This document shows positions 34,501 through 40,244 of a DNA stretch of 40,244 nt, piece by piece. The position numbers were made by a program, and so were the translations under genes. The DNA is from Actinomycetota bacterium. Its GTDB lineage: Bacteria; Actinomycetota; CADDZG01; JAHWKV01; JAOPZY01. The stretch covers positions 1 to 40,244 of the forward strand of contig JAOPZY010000175.1 of assembly GCA_025963875.1 (NCBI GenBank), read 5' to 3'. Each line of letters begins with the position of its first letter. The stretch's first letter is position 1. The notes under the pieces are model-generated. The model saw nothing but the letters and a program-made list of their open reading frames with translations, had not been told where the DNA came from and searched no databases.

Positions 34501-35995
34501 GGTGGTGGACCTCGAGGACGGCGGCGGGCTGCTCGTCTTCGGCTCCGGAGGGTCCGGCAAGACGACGGTGCTGCGGACGCTGGCGGCCTCTGCTGTCCAG
34601 ACCGCCGGGCCGGCGGGAGTCACCATCTTCGCCATCGACTTCGCCTCACGCTCCCTCCGGACGCTCGAAGCGCTCGACCAGACGGCGGTGGTGGCGCCGG
34701 GCGACGACCTCGAGTCGGTGACGCGCGTGATCAGCATCCTGGAGACCGAGACCCGGCGGCGGCGGGCGCTCCTCGGCGGGGCCGAGACGCTGTCGGCCCA
34801 CATCGCCGACGGCGGCACCCCGCTCCCGCGGGTGCTGCTGCTCGTGGACGGCTACACCGCCATGCGGGACACCTTCCAGGGCGAGGGCACCTCCGCCGCG
34901 ATGCAGGGGTACCTCGACCGCTTCCACCGCGTCGTCACCGAAGGCCGCCAGGTCGGCATCCACACCGTGATCACCGCGGACCGGGCAGGGGCGGTCCCGC
35001 CCGTCCTGTACTCGTCGGTGGCCCGCCGCCTGATCCTGCGGCAGGTGGACGAGCGGGGGCTCACGGAACTCGGCGTGCCGCCGGCCCGCGCCAGGGGCCT
35101 GGAACTCGGCCCGGGCCGGGGCCTGCTCGACGCCGAGTTGCTCGTCCAGGTCGCCCACACCGGCAGGGACGGCGACGACGGCGCCGCGCAGGCGGCGGGG
35201 CTGCGGGCAATCGGGTTGTCGGCCCGCGGCAGCGTGCCCCCCGAGCTCGCGGCACGGCCACTGCTGGAGCAGGAGCCGCTGGCCCGACCGCCGGCGAACC
35301 GGCCGATGACGGCCGTGTTGGGGGTGGCCGACGTGACCCACGACCCGGTCGCGGTGGACTTCTCCGAGGGCCATCTCCTCGTCGTCGGACAGAGCAGGTC
35401 CGGGCGGAGCACCGCACTGGCTGCCGTGCTGGCCTCGCTCGTCCAGCGGGGAGCGGACGTCTACGTCGCCGGGCTTGGCTCCTCCCCTCTCCGCCACCTG
35501 GAGCTGCCGGGGCGGACCGCCTTCGGCGACCCCAGCGAGCTGGCTTCCCAAGCGGGCGAGCTGCTCGGGGTCATCCAGACCTACCCCGAGGTCCCGAGGG
35601 TGCTGGTGATCGACGATGCCGACCGGTTGCTGGAGGACACTGCGGTCGCCGCCGCGTTCGACCCACTGGCCAGATCCGATGCCGTCAGGTTCGTCGCGAG
35701 CCTGGAGACCTCGAGCGTCGTGGCCGGGTACTTCCAGAGCATGCTGATGCAGCAGCTCAAGAAGGTGCGGCGCCGCCTGCTGCTGCAGCCGGTGGACGAT
35801 GGCGAGACGCAGACCGTGATCGGCAGCCGCTTCCCCCTGCGACCCGGTCTGGCCATGCCGCCGGGTCGCGGTGTGCTGCTGGCGGACCGGACACCCGTGA
35901 TCATCCAGGTCGGCGTCGGTGCCGCGGCGCTCCATCCCGCCGTCGCAGGGGCACCGGCCGGCGAGGCTCGGATCGGCCGACGAGTCAGGGGGTAG
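31544..35995 (+). CDS. Type VII secretion EssC/EccC-type FtsK/SpoIIIE ATPase with FHA domain
   Basis: The 1483-aa protein is the motor of a type VII system. Residues 1-80 resemble a ubiquitin-like YukD domain. Residues about 93-190 form an FHA domain (YLVGRADEGDITIADPTVSRRQL; Gln replaces the usual His). Two membrane helices span about 236-275. Three ATPase domains follow. D1 is intact, with GGTSGSGKSE near 670, VIVVDEF near 770 and LATQRPSG. D2 has GSGGSGKTT near 1000 but LLVDGY instead of a DE Walker B. D3 has GQSRSGRST near 1283 with Arg for the Walker Lys. This single-chain FHA architecture resembles Firmicutes EssC more than mycobacterial EccC. The GTG start has GAGGT 5 bases upstream. 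Confidence 0.88.
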   Translation: MELLVRLRAEGAEHDLRIDADPQVRVDALARDLAARYSRLAPGGPPPGLYRGATGERLNPAASLGAAGLLSGDLLVGGMPPEPPASSPPSGSDGICLDIVAGPEAGRSVVLSPRRYLVGRADEGDITIADPTVSRRQLTIEVRRGAPPVITPEPDVANPLLLDAVPQTAQFELGDDSVIQAGATAFVMRRFTRSVEEPRDRLGQVPFHRTPYRPSLITTRTFEPLGDIPKMPDRRRFALLTAVAPLGGGLLMYAFSRQPQFLALTALTPVTVVANWFEDRRSGKGKYQSDAKHFRELVAERRREVDAALQAERVERMRAAPDVADLARRAEFRTIDLWPRGREAEDFMALRAGIGNVASKVSAPIGAQGEKDLRDEAARTLAGHEELRAVPVVADLAKLGTLALHGEDPLVERVAASLIIQAATLHSPEDLVMLGGLSPSRQLTDQLKWVPHTRTLNSPVAGPHVVSDPEGVQALCTELVAVAGRRTAGAQRDIDRRWPWLLVVLDASLEPDPALVAQILDRCPSAGISVLWLGRSVRVPRQAQAVINCIASDIGPSELWFRDPAMPSMRLEVEPVQPSVTDRAMRALAPLRDASAAHATSAIPRTVPLFAALGLDDAAAAPESLAQRLVERWLVDRGYSLQAPLGITADGIMQLDLVNDGPHALIGGTSGSGKSELLVALVAGLVANFSPTRLNLLFVDYKGGAASAAFKDAPHTVGYVTNLNGDLATRALVSLRAELNRRMQLLEGRAKDLEEMLAEHPEETPPSLVIVVDEFATLVKEVPDFVPGIVDIAQRGRSLGIHLILATQRPSGSVNDNILANTNARISLRMLDAAESNSIIGRPDAATIPVPLRGRAFARLGPGELVAFQSAYGGTPLEAEQTLHLHIDDFVVGGAGGAGGQKRSRSPSGAGRAGPAGPTQLEALLDGVAAAFDHLSLPRPKPPWLNELPVSVGLADVLTGVEPGGSGMAVTFGMYDNPVRSEQGTAVVDLEDGGGLLVFGSGGSGKTTVLRTLAASAVQTAGPAGVTIFAIDFASRSLRTLEALDQTAVVAPGDDLESVTRVISILETETRRRRALLGGAETLSAHIADGGTPLPRVLLLVDGYTAMRDTFQGEGTSAAMQGYLDRFHRVVTEGRQVGIHTVITADRAGAVPPVLYSSVARRLILRQVDERGLTELGVPPARARGLELGPGRGLLDAELLVQVAHTGRDGDDGAAQAAGLRAIGLSARGSVPPELAARPLLEQEPLARPPANRPMTAVLGVADVTHDPVAVDFSEGHLLVVGQSRSGRSTALAAVLASLVQRGADVYVAGLGSSPLRHLELPGRTAFGDPSELASQAGELLGVIQTYPEVPRVLVIDDADRLLEDTAVAAAFDPLARSDAVRFVASLETSSVVAGYFQSMLMQQLKKVRRRLLLQPVDDGETQTVIGSRFPLRPGLAMPPGRGVLLADRTPVIIQVGVGAAALHPAVAGAPAGEARIGRRVRG

Positions 35996-35997
35996 AC

Positions 35998-36438
35998 ATG
36001 CAGGCGAACAAGACCGACCTCAAATTCGACTACCAGGGTGCGCTGAATCTGGCCCGCCAGCTCAACAGCCTCGCCGACCAGGTCGCTCACGCTGCCACCA
36101 CCCGCCAGGGACTCGCCGATGTCGCCAAGAAGGACTTCGCCGGGGCCTTCGCCGACCAGTTCAACTCCCGGATGAGTGTCGAGCAGACCAACTTCAAGGC
36201 AGTCGGGCAGGGCCTGCGCAGCGACGCCATGGACCTCGCCACGATGTGGAAGCACGCCATGGAGGAGGAGAACCGGCGCCTGTACGCCCGCCACGTCGAC
36301 GACATGAAGAACAACCGCAGCGTCCTCGACACCATCGGGGACTGGTTCACCGGCTTCCACTACCCCCCGGAGCCGGCGGCCGTCCCGCTTCCGCAGCCAC
36401 CGGCCTTCACCCCGACGGCCCAGCTGGTGCACTACTGA
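35998..36438 (+). CDS. WXG100-like protein with Pro-rich tail
   Basis: The 146-aa protein begins 2 bases after the ATPase stop. Residues about 10-100 look like a helical hairpin with FAG (AKKDFAGAFADQFNSRM) where WXG100 proteins have WxG. The C-terminal 25 residues are Pro-rich (PPEPAAVPLPQPPAFTP). It directly precedes the RHS gene and may be its targeting partner or chaperone, by analogy with small partners of LXG toxins. That role is inference. No other domain is recognisable. Confidence 0.65.
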   Translation: MQANKTDLKFDYQGALNLARQLNSLADQVAHAATTRQGLADVAKKDFAGAFADQFNSRMSVEQTNFKAVGQGLRSDAMDLATMWKHAMEEENRRLYARHVDDMKNNRSVLDTIGDWFTGFHYPPEPAAVPLPQPPAFTPTAQLVHY

Positions 36439-36530
36439 TGCGGTTCGGCTCTGGCCGGCAGAGGTCGGGAGCGTTTCGCGCGTATACGCGCGATTCCCAC
36501 CCAACTTCGGAACGGCTGCGCTCCAGATGA
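36438..36530 (+). CDS. Possible 30-aa coupling ORF between the WXG-like and RHS genes
   Basis: An ATG at 36438 shares its A with the upstream TGA (TGATG), and its own TGA overlaps the RHS ATG as ATGA. It encodes 30 residues, MRFGSGRQRSGAFRAYTRDS then HPTSERLRSR. The RHS ATG lacks a good ribosome-binding site, so ribosomes could be handed over by this ORF. It contains a perfect 18-bp palindrome. It may equally be chance. Confidence 0.35.
   Translation: MRFGSGRQRSGAFRAYTRDSHPTSERLRSR
36474..36497. repeat. Perfect 18-bp palindrome, second copy of the TCGCGC...GCGCGA motif
   Basis: TCGCGCGTATACGCGCGA (36476-36493) is an exact palindrome in the 88-base gap before the RHS gene. With its flanks it matches the site at 20941-20964 at 21 of 24 positions. 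A looser match (14 of 18) lies in the rpsL leader near 10365-10382. Confidence 0.55.
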
Positions 36531-39500
36531 GCACCACCTCGGGGGACCCCCGCAACCTCAACCACTTCCTCGAGGGGTCCGGGCCGCTGCGGGGCCGGCT
36601 GAACGAGGCCGCCCAGGCGGCGGTGGCGGCGTTCAACGCCTTCGTCGCCACGGGATCGGCCGCCGGGGGGTCGCTCGGCGGCCTGCAGGCCCTCATCCAG
36701 CTGCTCTCGGACATGGGGGCCAACGAGGCGTTCGTCCACTCGATCACCGAGGCCCTGGCGGCGGCCGACCGAAGCGGCCTCGGGGTCGTCAGCGTCTCCG
36801 ACGCCACGCTGGCCGCCCACCTGAAGGCCGACGGGGTGGGGGCCGCCCCCTCCTACATCACCGTCGGCCCGTCCTCGCTCATGGGCCTCCCGCCCACCTC
36901 GGGGTTCGTGGACGACCCGGTGTGCGCCCTCACGGGCAACTTCTTCCACGCCGAGGTCGACCTGTCGTTCCCGGGCAGGGCCGCCCTGCTCGACCTCGCC
37001 CGCCACTACAACTCGCTCGCATCCGGGCGGGTGGGGGCCTTCGGGGCGGGCTGGACCTCTGTGCTCGACATGGCGCTGGTGGCGGGGGCGGGCGAGGGGA
37101 TTACCGTGGCGCTGGCCGACGGGGCCGAGATCGGCTTTCTCGCCGGCGACGACGGGGTGCTTCGCCCCGAGACCCGCCCGAGCCTCTCCCTCGCGCACCT
37201 CGACGACGGGACCTGGGTGCTCGCCGACGGTCCCGCCTCTGCGGCTGCGGCGTGGCGCTTCGACGCCACCGGCACGCTCACGGGGTACTCCCGGGGCCGC
37301 TCGCAGGTTGCGGTCGAGCGCTCGGAGGGGCGGGTGGTGGCCCTGGTGGAGGCCTCCAGCGGGCGGCGGGTCTCGGTGTCGTGGGAGGGGGGCCGTGTGG
37401 CCTCGGCGACCTCGAGCGACGGGCGGTCGGTGGCCTACGCCTACGACGACGGGGGGCACCTCGTTTCGGTGTCCCGCCCCTCGGGCGGGGTCTCCTACCG
37501 CATCGAGTCGGGGCTCGTCGCAGCCGTGGTCGACGCCGACGGGGTCGAGTTGGTCTCCAACGTCTACGACGGGGCGGGGCGGGTCGCCCGCCAGCGCTCC
37601 TCCTTCGGGCGGGTCTCGCTCTACGCCTACTCCGACCACGGCCTCACGGTGGTCACCGACGAGGCGGGATCGGCCCGCAACGCATTCGTGCACGACCGGC
37701 GGGGCAACCTCACGTCGATGGTCGACGCCTACGGGCGGGCGATGCGGATGCGCTACGACGCCTCGGGACGGGTGGTCGGCTTCACCGAGCGCCGGGGCGG
37801 GACCTGGGAGGTCGCCTGGGACGAGGCGGGGAGCAGGCCGGTTCGGCGGGTGGGCCCGGAGGGCTTCGAGGAGTCCTTCGAGTGGGACGGGTCCGGGCGC
37901 ATCGTGGGCCACCACCTGCCGTCGGGGACCACCCGCTGGTCCTACTCGGCGCCTGGGCACGCCACCCCCTCGCTGATCGTCGACCCCGACGGGGCCTCCA
38001 CGCACGTCGAGGTCTCCGACGACGACCTGGCGCTCTCGGTCACCGACGCCGACGGGGTGCGAGTGCAGATGTCCTACGACGCCGACGGCCAGATCGCCAC
38101 GGTCACCGATGCCCTCGGCAACGTGACGCTTCTCTCCTACGACGCCTACGGCAACCTCGCCGCCTGGCGCTTCCCCTCGTCGATGACGGTGTCCTACGAG
38201 GCGGATGCGGCGGGGCGGGTCCTGAGGGCCGTCACCCCCAAGGCGAGGTGGAGCTACGAGTGGTCTCAGGCGGGCCGTGCGCTGGCGGGGGTGGACCCCG
38301 CCGAGGGGCCGTGGCGGGCGAGCTTCGGGGACCACGGGGCGCTGGCCTCGATCTCAGACCCCACCGGGGCGGCCACGGGCTTCTCCTACGACGCCTACGG
38401 CAACGTCGTCGAGATCGCCGGGGCCGACGGGAGGCTCTACCGCCAGGGCTTCGACGGGCTCTCCCAGCTCGTCTCGGTCACCGACCCCGGGGGCTCCACC
38501 TGGTCCTACGAGCACGACCCCGAGGGCGAGCTGGTCGGGATCGTGGAGCCGACGGGGGCGGCGACGAGGAGGGTGGTCGACCTGCTCGGGCGCACCACCG
38601 AGGAGGAAGACGGCGCCGGGAGGACCTGGCGGCGGGTCTGGGGGGCCGACGGGCGTGTCGCCGAGGTCGTCGACCCGGCGGGCCGGGCGCTCTCCTACCG
38701 CTACGACGCCTCGGGGAGGCTGGTGGAGGTGGCGGACCCCGACGGTCCCCTGGGGGAGCTCTCCTGGTCGGCTGCGGGCAGGCTCTCCTCCCGGCGGGAC
38801 GCCTCGGGGGCCGAGACCCGGTTCCGCTACGACGCCGCAGGCCGGCTGGTGGGCGTCGCCGACGACGAGGGGTCGCTCTCCTTCGTGCTCGACGTCGACG
38901 GGCGGGTGGCGCGCGCCGTGGACGAGCGGGGGCGGGTGCTTGTCGTCGAGCGCGACGAGGCTGGCAGGGTGACCAGGGTGGTCGACCGCCGTGGGCGGGT
39001 GCGCCACGTCGACCTGGACGATGCGGGACGCCCCCGCCGGGCGGGGACCGGGCCCGTCGCTGCGGCGTTCTCCTACGACGAACGGGGCCTGCTGGGCACC
39101 GCCGCGGATCCCCTCGGGGCGACGACGAGGTTCTCCTACGACACCGCCGGGCGCATCGCCTCGGCGACGGACCCGCTCGGGGGGACCACCCGCTACGGCT
39201 ACGACCCGGCGGGGCGCCTCGGCTCGGTCACCGACGCCCTGGGGGCCACCTCCCGGCTCCTGCGGGACCCCACGGGTGAGCTGGTGGGCGTGGCGTGGCC
39301 CGACGGGGGCGGGCGGCGGCGCTGGGTCGATCCGTCGGGGGCAACGGTGGGCTTCTCGGAGCTGGGGTCCTCGCAGCCCTCGGTGACCGTCGAGCTCGAC
39401 CCGGCGGGACGTCCGGTGGGCCTTCCATCTCGTCCCGGGACGGCCAGGCTCCCCCGGCGCAGCGACCCCGGCGAGCTTCCCCTCGACGAGGTGGGGCGCG

Positions 39501-40244
39501 TCTCGGCCAGCCCGGCGGGCGACCTCTACCGCCACGACGCCGACGGCCAGCTCGTCGAGTGGGTGGCCCCCGGCAGGCGGGCGGTGTCGTACCGCTATGA
39601 CCTTGGGGGCCGCCTGGTGTCGGAGGGTACCGGTGCGTCCGAGGTCTCGTACGAGCACGACGCCCTGGGGCGGCTGCTGCGGCGGGTCGACGCCGGTGGC
39701 TCGACCACCACCTACGGCTACAACGCCGCCGGGGAGCGGACCTCCGAGGAGGGGCCTTCGGGGTCGGTCGCCTACACCTGGGACGCCGCAGGCAGGCTGG
39801 CGGGCATCGGCCGTGGATCCGAGCGCACCGGGATCTCCTTCGACAACCTCGGGTTCCCGGTGTCGGTGGGCGGCGTGGAGGTGTCCTGGGACCTGAGCGG
39901 CGCCTGGCCGAGGGTGTCGTGGATCGGGGAGGTCTCCTACGAGTGGGAGGGCAATCAGCTCTTCGCCGTGGGCCCCGACGGCTCCCGGGAGGCCGTGGCC
40001 CTGGACTGGGCGGGCAGCGCCGGGGAGGTCCTCGATCCCTGGGGGACCTCGTCGGGGAGCGGGGTGCGACTCGGCTACCGGGGCGAGCTGTGCATCGACC
40101 ACCTGGTGTGGCTGGGTGCCCGGCCCTACGACCCCGCCACCCGCTCGTTCCTGGCGCCGGACCCGCTCCCGAACCCGCCGGGGGCGCCGTGCGCCGCCAA
40201 CCCCTACCACTACGCCTGGAACGACCCGGTCAGCCTGCTCGACC
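36527..40244 (+). CDS. RHS/YD-repeat polymorphic toxin, C-terminus outside window
   Basis: The frame is open from ATG 36527 to the window edge (1239 codons). Residues 1-115 are an Ala/Leu-rich helical region without a signal peptide (SGPLRGRLNEAAQAAVAAFN ... LGGLQALIQLLSDMGANEAF), likely the export domain. Residues about 125-180 match the DUF6531 entry domain (FVDDPVCALTGNFFHAEVDL, FGAGWTS). Then come over twenty YD repeats (YDAxGRLVxV, YDAYGNL). The last 60 residues are the RHS core end (LGYRGELCIDHLVWLGARPY, DPATRSFLAPDP, NPYHYAWNDPVSLLD). In the family the toxin tip and then an immunity gene follow directly after this point, both beyond the edge. Confidence 0.9.
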   Translation, partial: MSTTSGDPRNLNHFLEGSGPLRGRLNEAAQAAVAAFNAFVATGSAAGGSLGGLQALIQLLSDMGANEAFVHSITEALAAADRSGLGVVSVSDATLAAHLKADGVGAAPSYITVGPSSLMGLPPTSGFVDDPVCALTGNFFHAEVDLSFPGRAALLDLARHYNSLASGRVGAFGAGWTSVLDMALVAGAGEGITVALADGAEIGFLAGDDGVLRPETRPSLSLAHLDDGTWVLADGPASAAAAWRFDATGTLTGYSRGRSQVAVERSEGRVVALVEASSGRRVSVSWEGGRVASATSSDGRSVAYAYDDGGHLVSVSRPSGGVSYRIESGLVAAVVDADGVELVSNVYDGAGRVARQRSSFGRVSLYAYSDHGLTVVTDEAGSARNAFVHDRRGNLTSMVDAYGRAMRMRYDASGRVVGFTERRGGTWEVAWDEAGSRPVRRVGPEGFEESFEWDGSGRIVGHHLPSGTTRWSYSAPGHATPSLIVDPDGASTHVEVSDDDLALSVTDADGVRVQMSYDADGQIATVTDALGNVTLLSYDAYGNLAAWRFPSSMTVSYEADAAGRVLRAVTPKARWSYEWSQAGRALAGVDPAEGPWRASFGDHGALASISDPTGAATGFSYDAYGNVVEIAGADGRLYRQGFDGLSQLVSVTDPGGSTWSYEHDPEGELVGIVEPTGAATRRVVDLLGRTTEEEDGAGRTWRRVWGADGRVAEVVDPAGRALSYRYDASGRLVEVADPDGPLGELSWSAAGRLSSRRDASGAETRFRYDAAGRLVGVADDEGSLSFVLDVDGRVARAVDERGRVLVVERDEAGRVTRVVDRRGRVRHVDLDDAGRPRRAGTGPVAAAFSYDERGLLGTAADPLGATTRFSYDTAGRIASATDPLGGTTRYGYDPAGRLGSVTDALGATSRLLRDPTGELVGVAWPDGGGRRRWVDPSGATVGFSELGSSQPSVTVELDPAGRPVGLPSRPGTARLPRRSDPGELPLDEVGRVSASPAGDLYRHDADGQLVEWVAPGRRAVSYRYDLGGRLVSEGTGASEVSYEHDALGRLLRRVDAGGSTTTYGYNAAGERTSEEGPSGSVAYTWDAAGRLAGIGRGSERTGISFDNLGFPVSVGGVEVSWDLSGAWPRVSWIGEVSYEWEGNQLFAVGPDGSREAVALDWAGSAGEVLDPWGTSSGSGVRLGYRGELCIDHLVWLGARPYDPATRSFLAPDPLPNPPGAPCAANPYHYAWNDPVSLLD

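Noticed and set aside
36922-39279. Long open frames in other phases inside the RHS gene, including a 785-codon one
   Set aside because: The frame from 36527 encodes DUF6531 and YD repeats without interruption; the others are Arg/Gly-rich shadows.

Overview
The window comes from a high-GC Gram-positive bacterium of the Actinomycetota, most likely the class Acidimicrobiia. The gene order tRNA-Thr, tRNA-Met, (tuf), rpmG ... tRNA-Trp, secE, nusG, rplK, rplA is a known actinobacterial arrangement. GTG and TTG starts are common, rpoB and rpoC are of actinobacterial type, and the secreted protein at 27853 carries GYWLVASDGG repeats that I associate with Acidimicrobiia. The class is inferred; no 16S gene is present.

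Positions 1-27667 form a nearly continuous minus-strand block of translation and transcription genes, read right to left. The order is tRNA-Thr, tRNA-Met, tuf, rpmG, a FabG-like reductase, an ECF sigma/anti-sigma pair, a small membrane protein, tRNA-Trp, secE, nusG, rplK, rplA, rplJ, rplL, rpoB, rpoC, then (past two plus-strand genes) rpsL, rpsG, fusA, rpsJ, rplC, rplD, rplW, rplB, rpsS, rplV, rpsC, rplP, rpmC, rpsQ, rplN, rplX, rplE. Most S10/spc neighbours overlap by 1-8 bases or sit 2 bases apart. Control sites can be read directly. They include a sigma-A-type promoter before rpsL, two before rpoB (one with a 17-bp palindrome in its spacer), and one before tRNA-Trp. There is also an L10-leader attenuator before rplJ and several hairpin terminators. 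Two ECF promoters of the form TGTAAC-N16/17-CGTC precede the sigma operon and the small membrane protein. The only long gene-free stretch is 19287-19685 (the rplL-rpoB gap), which holds the rpoB promoters and leader.

Two plus-strand genes (an AbiEi/DUF559-like protein and a DUF4190-like membrane protein) interrupt the block at 10601-11802 and converge on rpoC at a shared terminator.

From 27853 to the right edge all genes are on the plus strand and accessory. First come a secreted protein with Ig-like domains and six 42-residue repeats, a 77-aa unknown, and a membrane-anchored fibronectin III protein. Then follows a compact type VII secretion-like locus: a tandem WXG100-like protein, a 1483-aa EssC/EccC-type ATPase with an FHA domain, a second WXG100-like protein, and a giant RHS/YD-repeat protein. 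The RHS protein runs off the window exactly where a variable C-terminal toxin tip would begin. The likely logic is that the ATPase and WXG proteins export the RHS effector.

The least expected signals are a hairpin repeat family whose copies differ only by compensatory base-pair changes, the paired ECF promoters, the palindromic operator candidate in the rpoBC promoter, and the T7SS-RHS locus itself.
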